NCBI GenBank assembly: GCA_964595625.1
Contig: CAZQQU010000001.1
Location: 62,001 to 126,000, forward strand
DNA from: CAZQQU01 sp964595625
GTDB taxonomy: Bacteria; Bacteroidota; Bacteroidia; Flavobacteriales; Flavobacteriaceae
Length of the DNA stretch: 64,000 bases
Reading direction: 5' to 3'
How positions within the stretch are numbered: the stretch's first letter is position 1; the number at the start of each line of letters is the position of its first letter. The notes beneath the pieces are model-generated. The model saw only the letters and a list, made by a program, of their open reading frames with translations, had not been told where the DNA came from and did not search any database. The position numbers and the translations under genes are program-made. Shown here in pieces: positions 43,346 through 52,431 of the stretch.

Positions 43346-45496
43346 ATGCATTACCTAATTAAGAATTTTAAGTTTTTATTTTTAGCCGCTTTAATATCTA
43401 GCGCATCTTGTAGTTTTACTACCAAAAATTTTGATAATCCCGATCGGGATAAAATGTTAATCGATTTGATTACCTATGTCATCGATAAAGCCCATTTTGA
43501 AAAACGAGCTATTGATGATGAATTTTCGGAAGCTGTTTTTGATGCTTTTATCAACCAACTCGATCCATTAAAAAATTACTTCTACAGTTCGGATATAAAA
43601 GAATTCAGTAAATACAAACACCAAATAGACAATCAAATTCAAAATCAGAATATTGATTTTTTTAATGTGGTGTATGAACGTTTTATCGAGCGTCGCGAAC
43701 AATCGGCTGAGTTTTACAAAGAGTTGTTGGCTCAACCATTTGATTTTAAAGTGGATGAGGAAATTAACACCGATTACGATAATATCGAATACGCAGCTAA
43801 CAAACAAGACTTAAAAGAGCGTTGGCGAAAATATTTGAAATTCTCTGTTCTTTCGAGCTTGTACAATCTTTCCAAAGAAAATGACACTCGAGTTGAGAAT
43901 GAAGCAGATTACCAAAAGAAAAGTTTTGCTGAATTAGAAAAAGAAGCCCGGGAGTCTATGATAAGTACTTTCGAGGATTTTTATGTTTTTCAACAGGACC
44001 TTAACCGAAACGATTATTTTTCGATATACTTAAATTCGGTAGTAGAGCAATTTGATCCTCATACCAACTATATGGCTCCTTACGACAAGGATCGATTTGA
44101 TGTAGCCATGTCCGGAAAGTTAGAAGGAATTGGGGCTCGGTTACAAAAACAACGCGAAAGTGTGAAGGTAGTGGAAGTCATTATTGGTGGCCCGGCCTGG
44201 AGAGGGGAGGAGTTAGAAGTAGGTGATCTGATTTTAAAGGTAAAACAAGAGAACGAAGACGAGTTTATTTCTATTGGTAGTATGCGGCTGGACGATGCGG
44301 TCAACTTAATCAAGGGGCCAAAAGGAACCTCAGTAACTCTCAATGTAAAGAAAGTGGATGGTACTTTTAAAGATATTACCATCAAAAGAGATGTGGTTGA
44401 GATTGAAGAAACCTATGCCAAATCTAGTGTGATTAAAAAAGGAGATAAATCTTATGGAATAATCGATTTACCGCGTTTTTATTTTGATATGGAGGATCGA
44501 CGAGCTCGAAATGCCGCTACCGATATCAAGGAAGAAATTATTAAGCTAAAAAACGAAAATATCGAAGGACTCATTATCGATTTAAGAAATAACGGTGGAG
44601 GATCTTTAAAAACAGCTATCGATATCGCCGGTTTATTTATTGAAAGGGGACCGGTAGTTCAAGTTTTGGATGGTGCCGGTAAAGTTGAAACTCTGGAAGA
44701 CCGGGATCGAACTGTATTATGGGATGGTGCACTGGTGCTATTAGTCAATGAATTTTCGGCTTCAGCCTCAGAAATTTTAGCAGCGGCCATGCAAGATTAC
44801 AAAAGAGGTGTAGTCATCGGAAGTCAACAAACGTATGGTAAAGGAACTGTTCAAAATCTTCTGGATTTAAACCAGTGGTTGCATAACAATCCGCATGGTG
44901 ATTTGGGGGGATTAAAAATTACTACCCAAAAGTTTTATAGAATTAACGGAGGTTCTACCCAACTTGAAGGCGTTAAAAGTGATGTTGTAATTCCCAATCG
45001 ATTCAGTTATTTAGAAATGGGAGAGAGAGATTACAAAAATCCTATGGCTTACGATAAAATTAACCCGGCTAAATTTAGTCCGGTAAACACCTATTCTAAT
45101 CTCGATGAGGTACTGGCCAACAGTCGAAAAAGAGTAGCTGAGAATCAGCAAGTTCAATTAGTCGAAAAACAAGCGCGGTGGATAAAAAATCAAAACGATC
45201 TGTATTTAGTTCCTCTAAATTTTGATAAATATGTTGCTGAAATCAAGCTCAATGAAGAAGTTACTAAAGAGTTTGATGCTCTTTCGGAATACCAAAACAA
45301 CTTGGTTTTTGTATCTCACTTACAAGATACTAAACTCAAGAAATTGGATTCTGTTTTAGCTGAGAAAAAAGAACGCTGGCATAAAAACTTAGCGCAAGAT
45401 ATCTATGTCGAAGAAGCCGTATATGTTTTGGAAGAATTAAAACTAGCCACGAATTCGGCTATCAAACGCCCCGAAGAGCTAGTAAATAAAGGATAA
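43346..45496 (+). CDS. prc: Carboxy-terminal processing (tail-specific) protease
   Basis: A 716-residue periplasmic protease of family S41A, similar to E. coli Prc. It starts best at MHYLIKNF (ATG 43346), giving an export signal ending SSASC. The order is the N-terminal helical domain, PDZ at about residues 230-320 (RLQKQRESVKVVEVIIGGPAW), the catalytic region with LVNEFSASASEILAAAMQDY (about 465-485) and YGKGTVQN (about 495), and the C-terminal domain of Prc. The Ser/Lys dyad is intact. It degrades damaged or signal-marked exported proteins in the family. The permease gene begins 4 bp after its stop. Confidence 0.94.
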   Translation: MHYLIKNFKFLFLAALISSASCSFTTKNFDNPDRDKMLIDLITYVIDKAHFEKRAIDDEFSEAVFDAFINQLDPLKNYFYSSDIKEFSKYKHQIDNQIQNQNIDFFNVVYERFIERREQSAEFYKELLAQPFDFKVDEEINTDYDNIEYAANKQDLKERWRKYLKFSVLSSLYNLSKENDTRVENEADYQKKSFAELEKEARESMISTFEDFYVFQQDLNRNDYFSIYLNSVVEQFDPHTNYMAPYDKDRFDVAMSGKLEGIGARLQKQRESVKVVEVIIGGPAWRGEELEVGDLILKVKQENEDEFISIGSMRLDDAVNLIKGPKGTSVTLNVKKVDGTFKDITIKRDVVEIEETYAKSSVIKKGDKSYGIIDLPRFYFDMEDRRARNAATDIKEEIIKLKNENIEGLIIDLRNNGGGSLKTAIDIAGLFIERGPVVQVLDGAGKVETLEDRDRTVLWDGALVLLVNEFSASASEILAAAMQDYKRGVVIGSQQTYGKGTVQNLLDLNQWLHNNPHGDLGGLKITTQKFYRINGGSTQLEGVKSDVVIPNRFSYLEMGERDYKNPMAYDKINPAKFSPVNTYSNLDEVLANSRKRVAENQQVQLVEKQARWIKNQNDLYLVPLNFDKYVAEIKLNEEVTKEFDALSEYQNNLVFVSHLQDTKLKKLDSVLAEKKERWHKNLAQDIYVEEAVYVLEELKLATNSAIKRPEELVNKG

Positions 45497-45500
45497 GCCT

Positions 45501-46610
45501 TTGGATAGAAAAGGAACATCTCTTACAAAAATAGCGTCTCAAAAATTTAAAAAAAATTTTTGGGGCGTTTTTAGTTTGGTGTTTTTGTTGGGTTGTTGCA
45601 TTTTGGCCATCTTTGCCTATGCTTTAGCTCCCGACCATACTAAAAACGCCAATTCTATCATACTTTCCATTCATTCCAAACCTCCCGGATTTACTACCTC
45701 CATACTTTCTATTCCCACTCATACACCTATCCAAGAGAGCAAATGGAGTCAGTTTTTTTGGGGAAAAACACCAACCGAACAAAAAATTGCCATAAAGAAA
45801 TATAGCCTGACCGAAACGGGAATTGCTGTCGAAGAATACACAGATTCAAACCAGCCTGGTAGGGTGGTAAACTATGATTTGGCTCTTTTTCCACAAGCCC
45901 AACAGGTGTCTGAAATACCTCAAAAATATATTCGTGAAACCACTTTTTTATTAGGAACCGACAAACACGGACGCGATTTGTTGAGTCGGATGCTGATTGG
46001 CGCCCGCATTTCTCTTTCCATAGGTTTTATAGCCGTTTTTATTTCTCTACTGATCGGAATTACTTTGGGGGCCATGGCCGGATATTTTGGGGGTAAAATA
46101 GATACCCTAATTATGTGGCTAATCAATGTAACTTGGTCCATTCCGACCTTACTTTTAGTAATTGCGGTGACCTTAGCCTTAGGAAAAGGATTTTGGCAGG
46201 TGTTTATAGCCGTTGGATTAACCATGTGGGTAGAAGTAGCTCGTGTGGTTCGTGGGCAGGTATTAAGTGTCAAGAAATCTCAATATATTGTTGCGGCTCG
46301 TGCGTTGGGTTATAAAGATTTTCGAATAATTACCAAGCATATATTACCCAATGTCATGGCGCCAGTCATCGTAATTTCTGCAGCCAATTTTGCTTCAGCT
46401 ATACTGATAGAAAGTGGTTTGAGCTTTTTAGGTATTGGAGCGCAATCGCCTGTTCCCAGCTGGGGAGGCATTATCAAAGATCATTATCACTACCTTATTT
46501 TGGGTAAACCCTATTTGGCATTGATACCAGGATTGGCTATAATGAGTTTGGTGATGGCCTTTATGTTGATGGGCAATGCGTTACGAGATGCCTTAGACGT
46601 GAAACACTAA
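45501..46610 (+). CDS. ABC transporter permease, OppC/DppC type
   Basis: A 369-residue inner-membrane subunit of an oligopeptide or dipeptide importer. The frame begins with TTG (no ATG near), just after the prc stop. Membrane spans: one at the N-terminus (FSLVFLLGCCILAIFAYAL), then a periplasmic insert of about 110 residues, then five C-terminal spans. The DHGRD-type region (LLGTDKHGRDLLSRMLIGARISL) and the EAA loop (VVRGQVLSVKKSQYIVAARALGYKDFRII) mark it. No ATP-binding or substrate-binding partner is next to it, so the other subunits lie elsewhere. The periplasmic insert is longer than in E. coli DppC. Confidence 0.9.
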   Translation: MDRKGTSLTKIASQKFKKNFWGVFSLVFLLGCCILAIFAYALAPDHTKNANSIILSIHSKPPGFTTSILSIPTHTPIQESKWSQFFWGKTPTEQKIAIKKYSLTETGIAVEEYTDSNQPGRVVNYDLALFPQAQQVSEIPQKYIRETTFLLGTDKHGRDLLSRMLIGARISLSIGFIAVFISLLIGITLGAMAGYFGGKIDTLIMWLINVTWSIPTLLLVIAVTLALGKGFWQVFIAVGLTMWVEVARVVRGQVLSVKKSQYIVAARALGYKDFRIITKHILPNVMAPVIVISAANFASAILIESGLSFLGIGAQSPVPSWGGIIKDHYHYLILGKPYLALIPGLAIMSLVMAFMLMGNALRDALDVKH

Positions 46611-46640
46611 TCACGTATTGGTGCTAGTGAAAATATTATT

Positions 46641-47483
46641 ATGAAAATGAGAAGTTTTATTACAACTTTAGGTATTATCCTACTTATTTCGAGCTTGTAT
46701 TTTGGTCATCAGTACCTAGACCAACAGGAGGTACTTACTACAACGACTACTGTTCAGAAAGAGAAAATTCCCGCTGATTCTTCGCTGTATAACGCGTATT
46801 ATTATCCGGAATCTACAACCGGAATAGTAGTTCAACACAAGTATTACCAGCTCTCGTACCACCCCAAACACAAACAAGCAGAATGGGTTGCTTACCGATT
46901 GCACCCTTCGCACTTATCCGAAAACAGTTTTAAGCGGCCCTATTTTGAGATAGATTCACTAGTGCCTGGAAATTCGGCCCATTGGAATAATTACCGAAAT
47001 TCTAATTACGACCGAGGTCATTTACTACCCGCTGGTGATCGTAGATTTTCGTATGAGGCATACCACGAAACCTTTTTAACCAGCAATATCAGCCCACAAA
47101 ATAGAAGTTTTAATTCGGGAATTTGGAACCGCTTGGAAATACAAGTCAGAAGATGGGCAGCCGAAAAAGGAGAACTGTTTATCATTACCGGCGGGGTACT
47201 GCAAGAGGGTTTAGAAACCATCGGTGCGGAAAAGGTATCGGTACCTAAGTATTTTTATAAAATTATAGTTGGTTATGATCAAGGAGTTCCGAAGTCCATC
47301 GCTTTTTTAATCCCCAACCAAAATCTTTCACATTCGATCGCCGAATTTATTACTCCCATAAGTCGAATTCAAGAAATGACCGGAATTTCTTTATTTAATC
47401 AGTTACCACAAGTTACAGAAGCCCAACTGAAAGCTCCGGCAGATTACCGTTTTTGGGGTATGAAAGTCAAAAATAAGAAGTAA
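46641..47483 (+). CDS. DNA/RNA non-specific endonuclease (NucA/G-type)
   Basis: A 280-residue nuclease with an N-terminal membrane or signal segment (FITTLGIILLISSLYFG). The betabetaalpha-metal active site is present: NYDRGHLLPAGD (DRGH, near residue 122) and TSNISPQNRSFNSGIWNRLE. The family degrades extracellular or periplasmic nucleic acids, often for nutrient recovery. Stands 30 bp behind the permease gene and may share its transcript. No immunity gene is seen, so a toxin role has no support. Confidence 0.92.
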   Translation: MKMRSFITTLGIILLISSLYFGHQYLDQQEVLTTTTTVQKEKIPADSSLYNAYYYPESTTGIVVQHKYYQLSYHPKHKQAEWVAYRLHPSHLSENSFKRPYFEIDSLVPGNSAHWNNYRNSNYDRGHLLPAGDRRFSYEAYHETFLTSNISPQNRSFNSGIWNRLEIQVRRWAAEKGELFIITGGVLQEGLETIGAEKVSVPKYFYKIIVGYDQGVPKSIAFLIPNQNLSHSIAEFITPISRIQEMTGISLFNQLPQVTEAQLKAPADYRFWGMKVKNKK

Positions 47484-47553
47484 GTAATAGGAACGGGTAG
47501 TACAACAAGCGATGTTTTAATAGTACTTTAAAATATTTGTAAACTAAAAAGAG

Positions 47554-47561
47554 TAACTTTG
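47554..47561 (+). promoter_or_regulatory. Putative -7 element of DUF6913-dapA (TAACTTTG)
   Basis: Matches TAnnTTTG, 26 bp before the start. TTTG occurs at 47536-47539 but with a spacing of only 14 bp. Confidence 0.5.
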
Positions 47562-47587
47562 TAGAAAGTTGAATTGTGTAAACAAAA

Positions 47588-48118
47588 ATGAATTTTAGAT
47601 TTTTTAAAAAATACCAAATTTATCAGGCCATTGAAAAAAATCTAAAAAAAAGAGAGATATTGCCTTTTACCAGTGAGTTTAAAACGGTGGGCATACTACT
47701 CAATTTAGACCAATATGATGGAAAAGAAAACCTGGCACGTCTCACTGAGTCGTTAGGTATTCTCAGCAAAGATTTAAAAATTATTTGCTATACCGAAAAA
47801 CAATCACGCTTGCCGGTTTTTGAACAAAACTTTTTTACGCCCAAAGATTTTTCTTGGAACGGAACATTCAACAATCCCGCGATAGAAGAGTTTTTGCAGC
47901 GGGAGTACGATATATTTATAGGTTACTTTGATTCTCGGAATTACTATATCGATTATGTAGCCTCCCAAGTTCGAGCTGCTCTTAATATTGGTTTTACAGA
48001 CTCCGATCAGCGTATGTTTGATTTTTTATTTAAAATGAACCTGACAGATTTTTCTTTGTTTGAAAAAGAATTTGTAAAATACATCCAAATTTTTAGAAAA
48101 AATACCTTGGCTATATGA
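47588..48118 (+). CDS. DUF6913-family protein
   Basis: A 176-residue soluble protein with a basic helical N-terminus (NFRFFKKYQIYQAIEKNLKKRE) and an alpha/beta core (FKTVGILLNLDQYD, REYDIFIGYFD, ALNIGFTDSDQRMFDFLFKM). The family is conserved in Bacteroidota beside dapA; its function is not known. The stop codon overlaps the dapA start (ATGA), so the two are translationally coupled. No signal peptide. Confidence 0.8.
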   Translation: MNFRFFKKYQIYQAIEKNLKKREILPFTSEFKTVGILLNLDQYDGKENLARLTESLGILSKDLKIICYTEKQSRLPVFEQNFFTPKDFSWNGTFNNPAIEEFLQREYDIFIGYFDSRNYYIDYVASQVRAALNIGFTDSDQRMFDFLFKMNLTDFSLFEKEFVKYIQIFRKNTLAI

Positions 48119-48993
48119 AAGCATTAATCGGTACAGGTGTAGCTCTGATTACTCCATTTACCAAAAACCTAGAAATTGATGAAACCGCTTTGCGAAACAT
48201 AGTAGAGCGTTGTATATCAAACGGCATTAATTATTTGGTGGTATTAGGTACGACCGCTGAAACGGCCACTTTAACCGAAGCGGAAAAACAACGAGTCATC
48301 GATATTGTGGTATCGGCTAATAAGCAACGCTTGCCTTTAGTTTTAGGGGTGGGAGGGAACCATACCCAAGCCGTTATTAACGAGTTACAAACTCGAGATT
48401 TATCGGCATTTACCGCCATACTTTCGGTTTCACCGTACTACAACAAACCCACTCAAGAAGGTATTTTTCAGCATTTTAAAGCCGTGGCTCAAGCATCACC
48501 ACTACCGGTCATTTTGTACAACGTTCCCGGACGAACCGCTTCGAATATGTTGCCTGATACCGTCATTCGATTGGCTACTGAAGTGGAAAATATTGTTGCT
48601 ATCAAAGAAGCCGCCGGAGATATCGTACAAGCCATGGAGTTGATCCGTCGTGCCCCAGAAGGATTTTTAGTTATCTCAGGTGACGACATCATTACTCTGC
48701 CCATGGTTTTGGCTGGAGGCGCGGGCGTTATATCGGTGATTGCGCAAGGTACGCCCAACCATTTTTCGCGTATGGTACAATTAGGCTTGGAAAGAAACGC
48801 CACGGAATCTTTCCCAATTCATTATCAACTTACCGATATTATTCATCTGATTTTTGCGGAAGGCAATCCCGCCGGAATCAAGAGTTTGTTGGATGTATTG
48901 GGAATTTGTGAGCCCACCGTGCGCTTACCATTAGCAGAAGCTTCGAGCGCTTTACGCGAAAAAATTAGCCGCGCTTTGGCTGCCATTCCATAA
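48115..48993 (+). CDS. dapA: 4-hydroxy-tetrahydrodipicolinate synthase
   Basis: Condenses pyruvate with aspartate semialdehyde, first step of lysine/diaminopimelate synthesis; cytoplasmic tetramer. 292 residues, family length. Schiff-base Lys164 lies in AIKEAAGD, Tyr135 in LYNVPGRT, and SPYYNKPTQEG holds the pyruvate-site tyrosines. The second family signature region is DDIITLPMVLAGGAGVISV. It overlaps the DUF6913 gene by 4 bp. Confidence 0.97.
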   Translation: MKALIGTGVALITPFTKNLEIDETALRNIVERCISNGINYLVVLGTTAETATLTEAEKQRVIDIVVSANKQRLPLVLGVGGNHTQAVINELQTRDLSAFTAILSVSPYYNKPTQEGIFQHFKAVAQASPLPVILYNVPGRTASNMLPDTVIRLATEVENIVAIKEAAGDIVQAMELIRRAPEGFLVISGDDIITLPMVLAGGAGVISVIAQGTPNHFSRMVQLGLERNATESFPIHYQLTDIIHLIFAEGNPAGIKSLLDVLGICEPTVRLPLAEASSALREKISRALAAIP

Positions 48994-49048
48994 CTTTTTA
49001 AGTTACAAAATATTCGAAAGAGTTTGAATACTATTTCATAGAAAATAT

Positions 49049-49080
49049 TGTTTCTAACTCATGTAAATTTATTAACTTTG
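49049..49080 (+). promoter_or_regulatory. Promoter of bamD-rpoZ (TTG ... TAACTTTG)
   Basis: TTG near 49048-49050, about 22 bp of spacer, then TAACTTTG at 49073-49080, 19 bp before the bamD ATG. Good fit to the Bacteroidota -33/-7 pattern. Confidence 0.6.
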
Positions 49081-49099
49081 CCCCAATTTTTATAAAAAT

Positions 49100-49894
49100 A
49101 TGAAGCCGGCTTTTCTACTGATTATAATTACTGCCCTACTATTTTCTTGCAGCCCCTACCAAAAGGTATTAAAATCAGATGATGTGGGACTAAAATTCCA
49201 TGTTGCCGATAGCTTGTACAATGTGGGTAAATACCGAAAGGCTCTAAAACTTATGGAACAGATTGTTCCTGAATACCGAGGGAAACCTCAAGGCGAAAAA
49301 TTGATGTTTCTGTACTCAGATGCTTTTTACCAGTTAGGGGATCATCATTTGGCCAGTTATCAGTTTGACCGTTTTGCAACCTCCTATCCCAGCAGTATCA
49401 AAGCTGAAGAAGCGGCATTTAAATCGGCTAAAAGTTATTACTATTTGTCACCTCGTTATTCCTTAGAACAAGAGGACACCTATACTGCATTGGAAAAACT
49501 TCAATCGTTTGTGACCCAATATCCCGATTCAGAGTTTATGGCGGAGGCCAACCAGCTGGTACAGGAACTTTCCGAAAAATTGGAAGAAAAGAGTTTTAAT
49601 ATTGCCAAACAATACTACATAATTTCAGATTACAAAGCTGCCATTACTTCCTTTGGAAATTTTTTATTGGATTATCCCGGCTCCAAATATCGTGAAGAAG
49701 CCTACTACTACCGCTTTTTAGCGGCGTACGATTTGGCCATCAGAAGCATACCGGGATTGGTAGAAGAGCGGTTGTTAAATTCAAAAGAATACTACCAAAC
49801 TTTTAAAAGGTATTATCCGGAGAGTGAAAGACACCAAGAGTCTGAGAAAATACTTCAAGACATAGAAAAACGATTAGAAAATAAACAGGTATAA
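49100..49894 (+). CDS. bamD: Outer-membrane assembly lipoprotein BamD
   Basis: Lipoprotein of the BAM complex, which folds beta-barrels into the outer membrane. The 264 residues begin with a lipobox (LLFSC, Cys17) and are built of TPR-like helical repeats (ADSLYNVGKYRKALKLMEQIV, YQLGDHHLASYQFDRFATSYP, FVTQYPDSEFMAEANQL). Followed after 1 bp by rpoZ, then coaBC and a DUF4835 gene, a well-known Bacteroidota arrangement. Confidence 0.95.
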   Translation: MKPAFLLIIITALLFSCSPYQKVLKSDDVGLKFHVADSLYNVGKYRKALKLMEQIVPEYRGKPQGEKLMFLYSDAFYQLGDHHLASYQFDRFATSYPSSIKAEEAAFKSAKSYYYLSPRYSLEQEDTYTALEKLQSFVTQYPDSEFMAEANQLVQELSEKLEEKSFNIAKQYYIISDYKAAITSFGNFLLDYPGSKYREEAYYYRFLAAYDLAIRSIPGLVEERLLNSKEYYQTFKRYYPESERHQESEKILQDIEKRLENKQV

Positions 49895-49895
49895 C

Positions 49896-50228
49896 ATGGA
49901 TCTTAAAAAAATTAATGCACCCGTTTCTACGGTAACAGTTAACCGAACTGAAATTGAAGCTCCTACGGGAAATATTTACGAAGCTATTTCGATTATTTCC
50001 AAAAGAGCTGAGCAAATCAATCAGGAAATCAAAAAAGAATTGATAGAAAAACTGGATGAGTTTGCAACTAATAATGACAGTTTGGAAGAAATTTTTGAAA
50101 ACAAAGAGCAAATCGAAGTTTCGCGTTTTTACGAAAGACTTCCCAAACCGCATTCTTTGGCTTTACAAGAATGGATAGAAGGTAGAATTTACTACCGAAA
50201 TACCTTGGAAAACAAGGACCAACTTTAA
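49896..50228 (+). CDS. rpoZ: RNA polymerase omega subunit
   Basis: Small subunit that stabilises RNA polymerase beta'. The 110 residues begin MDLKKINAPVSTVTVNRTEI; the core is the omega fold with NIYEAISIISKRAEQINQEIKKELIEKL. The C-terminal extension (SRFYERLPKPHSLALQEWIEGRIYYRN) is a Bacteroidota form. Directly behind bamD. A terminator-like hairpin follows. Confidence 0.93.
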   Translation: MDLKKINAPVSTVTVNRTEIEAPTGNIYEAISIISKRAEQINQEIKKELIEKLDEFATNNDSLEEIFENKEQIEVSRFYERLPKPHSLALQEWIEGRIYYRNTLENKDQL

Positions 50229-50261
50229 ATCAAACGACACGGTTTTAATTTTATATAAAAT

Positions 50262-50290
50262 AGGGAGCATCAGTTACTCCCTTTTTGTAT
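50262..50290 (+). terminator. Intrinsic terminator behind rpoZ
   Basis: AGGGAG (50262-50267) pairs with CTCCCT (50277-50282), 9-base loop, followed by TTTTTGTATTTT. It separates bamD-rpoZ from coaBC, at least in part. Confidence 0.75.
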
Positions 50291-50320
50291 TTTAATACCT
50301 GATAAATTTAAAATTAATAG

Positions 50321-51523
50321 GTGTTCACCAATAAAAAAATAGTACTAGGAATTACTGCTGGCATTGCTGCCTACAAAACGGCGGCACTCACCCGTTTGTT
50401 TGTTAAGGCCGGGGCAGAGGTACGAGTAGTTATGACTCCATCGGCTACCGATTTTGTGACTCCATTGACTTTGGCTACCTTATCCAAAAATGAAGTTTTA
50501 TTCGATTGGGTAACCGATCCCGATAATCCCCGTTGGAACAACCATGTCGAGTTGGCGTTGTGGGCCGATATGATGGTGATTGCCCCCGCAACAGCCAATA
50601 CCCTGTCTAAAATGGCCAACGGCCAGTGTGATAACTTGCTTTTGGCAGTTTATTTATCCGCTAAATGTCCGGTGTACTTTGCACCGGCTATGGATTTGGA
50701 TATGTACAAACATCCAAGTACTAAAACCACTTTTGAAAAACTGCAAAACTTCGGTAATATTATGATTCCGGCCGGGTTTGGCGAATTAGCTAGTGGCTTG
50801 GTTGGAGAAGGACGTCTGGCCGAGCCGGAAGAAATTGTAGCGTTTATCAGTCAAGATTTACTTTCTAAACAGCCCTTGCGGGATAAAAAAGTGTTAGTAA
50901 CAGCCGGTCCCACCTACGAAGCTATTGATCCGGTACGCTTTATCGGTAATTACTCCAGTGGTAAAATGGGCTATGCCCTTGCGGAAGTTCTAGCGCAGGC
51001 CGGAGCACAGGTAAGTTTGATATCTGGTCCTTCTTTTTTACAGGTATCGCACCCGAGGATTCAAAAAATTTCGGTGACTTCGGCTCAAGAGATGTACGCC
51101 GCCTGTGAGTCGCAGTTTGATTCGGTGGATATTGCTGTTTTCGCTGCAGCGGTAGCCGATTTTAAACCTAAAAATACGGCCACTCAAAAAATAAAAAAAT
51201 CAGAGGCCACGTTACATATAGACTTAGAACCTACTATCGATGTGTTGGGAACTTTGAGTCAGAAAAAAAATAAACAAGTGTTGGTAGGTTTTGCTTTGGA
51301 AACGGAAAACGAACTGGAGAATGCAAAAATTAAATTGAAAAAGAAAAATTTAGATTTAATTGTTTTAAATTCGCTGAATACTAAAGGTGCCGGTTTTCAT
51401 GGAGACACCAACCAAGTGACTGTGATTCGCCAAGGTGGTCAAAGCCAAGCTTATCCCATGAAATCAAAATTAGAAGTGGCACAAGATATTTTAAACGAAA
51501 TAATTACCTTGATTCATGAGTAG
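50321..51523 (+). CDS. coaBC: Phosphopantothenoylcysteine decarboxylase/phosphopantothenate-cysteine ligase
   Basis: Bifunctional enzyme of coenzyme A synthesis. The frame opens with GTG (MFTNKKIVLGITAGIAAYKT). Residues about 1-180 are the FMN-dependent decarboxylase CoaC (PATANTLSKMANG motif, the catalytic His in NNHVELALWAD). Residues about 190-400 are the ligase CoaB (VTAGPTYEAIDPVRFIGNYSSGKMG, AAVADFKP, then KIKK). 400 residues is the normal length. It overlaps the following gene by 8 bp. Confidence 0.96.
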   Translation: MFTNKKIVLGITAGIAAYKTAALTRLFVKAGAEVRVVMTPSATDFVTPLTLATLSKNEVLFDWVTDPDNPRWNNHVELALWADMMVIAPATANTLSKMANGQCDNLLLAVYLSAKCPVYFAPAMDLDMYKHPSTKTTFEKLQNFGNIMIPAGFGELASGLVGEGRLAEPEEIVAFISQDLLSKQPLRDKKVLVTAGPTYEAIDPVRFIGNYSSGKMGYALAEVLAQAGAQVSLISGPSFLQVSHPRIQKISVTSAQEMYAACESQFDSVDIAVFAAAVADFKPKNTATQKIKKSEATLHIDLEPTIDVLGTLSQKKNKQVLVGFALETENELENAKIKLKKKNLDLIVLNSLNTKGAGFHGDTNQVTVIRQGGQSQAYPMKSKLEVAQDILNEIITLIHE

Positions 51524-52409
51524 ATTTGTCGTATTATTAGTTGCTTTTTTTATATACCAATGGAGTATAGCTCAAGAACTTAGAGCTTCAGTTTCGGTCA
51601 ATTTTGATCAAGTACCCGGAGCCAATCAACAGTTGTTTAGAACCTTGCAAAACAGTCTGACTGAGTTTCTCAATGATACTCAATGGACCAATCGGAGTTA
51701 TGCCAATCAAGAGCGTATCAATTGTAGTTTTGTTTTGATTATTTCTTCCCAAAATTCCAATCAATTTTCCGGAACACTACAAATTCAAGCATCTCGACCG
51801 GTATTTAATTCTTCTTACCAGTCAATAATTTATAATTTCAACGACCGTCACATCAATTTTGAGTACACCGAATTTGAATCCCTTCGATTTAATCCCAATT
51901 CGTTTGAATCCAATTTGACCTCCATCTTTGCCTTTCACGTGTATACCATCTTAGGTTTGGATGCTTCTACCTTCGAACTTACCGATACCAGTAACGAATA
52001 CCACGAAACGGCTAAAAAAATAGTCAATGTCGCGGCCTCTGGAAGCTATGCAGGATGGAAATCCAGTGATGGTAATCAATCGAGATACCAATTAAACAAT
52101 GCCTTGACAGCTCAAATTTTTGCCGAGTTTCACAATACTATGTATCGATACCACCGGTTGGGCTTAGATCAAATGGCCGATAATGCAGGGGAAGGGAAAA
52201 AGAATATAGCCGAGGCTATTAACGGCCTTCGAAAAATAGACGATTCGCGACCTAATTCTTTTTTGTTGCGAGTGTTCTTTGATTCCAAAGCCGAAGAAAT
52301 TGAAAAAATATTCAGCGGTGGTCCCAGTGTAGAAATTTCACAACTAGTGACCAATCTTAGTAAAATGGCCCCTACTAAAAGGCAGCATTGGCAAAAAATA
52401 AAATATTAA
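51516..52409 (+). CDS. DUF4835-family secreted protein (type IX secretion-associated, PorD)
   Basis: A 297-residue exported protein with a signal peptide (FVVLLVAFFIYQWSIAQ). It matches DUF4835 of Bacteroidota, which some annotations name PorD and link to type IX secretion. Recognisable parts: LRASVSVNFDQVPGANQQLFRTLQ, then NCSFVLIISSQNSNQFSGTLQIQASRPVFNS, and HNTMYRYHRLGLDQMADN near the C-terminus. It overlaps coaBC by 8 bp (ATGAGTAG). Position after coaBC is conserved; recN, which I would expect next, is not there. Confidence 0.85.
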   Translation: MSRFVVLLVAFFIYQWSIAQELRASVSVNFDQVPGANQQLFRTLQNSLTEFLNDTQWTNRSYANQERINCSFVLIISSQNSNQFSGTLQIQASRPVFNSSYQSIIYNFNDRHINFEYTEFESLRFNPNSFESNLTSIFAFHVYTILGLDASTFELTDTSNEYHETAKKIVNVAASGSYAGWKSSDGNQSRYQLNNALTAQIFAEFHNTMYRYHRLGLDQMADNAGEGKKNIAEAINGLRKIDDSRPNSFLLRVFFDSKAEEIEKIFSGGPSVEISQLVTNLSKMAPTKRQHWQKIKY

Positions 52410-52431
52410 TTCAGTCATTGATTACTGTTCT

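Noticed and set aside
46641..47483. Endonuclease as a secreted toxin
   Set aside because: No immunity gene, no toxin-delivery domain and no T9SS sorting domain; signal segment only. A nutritional nuclease is the simpler reading.
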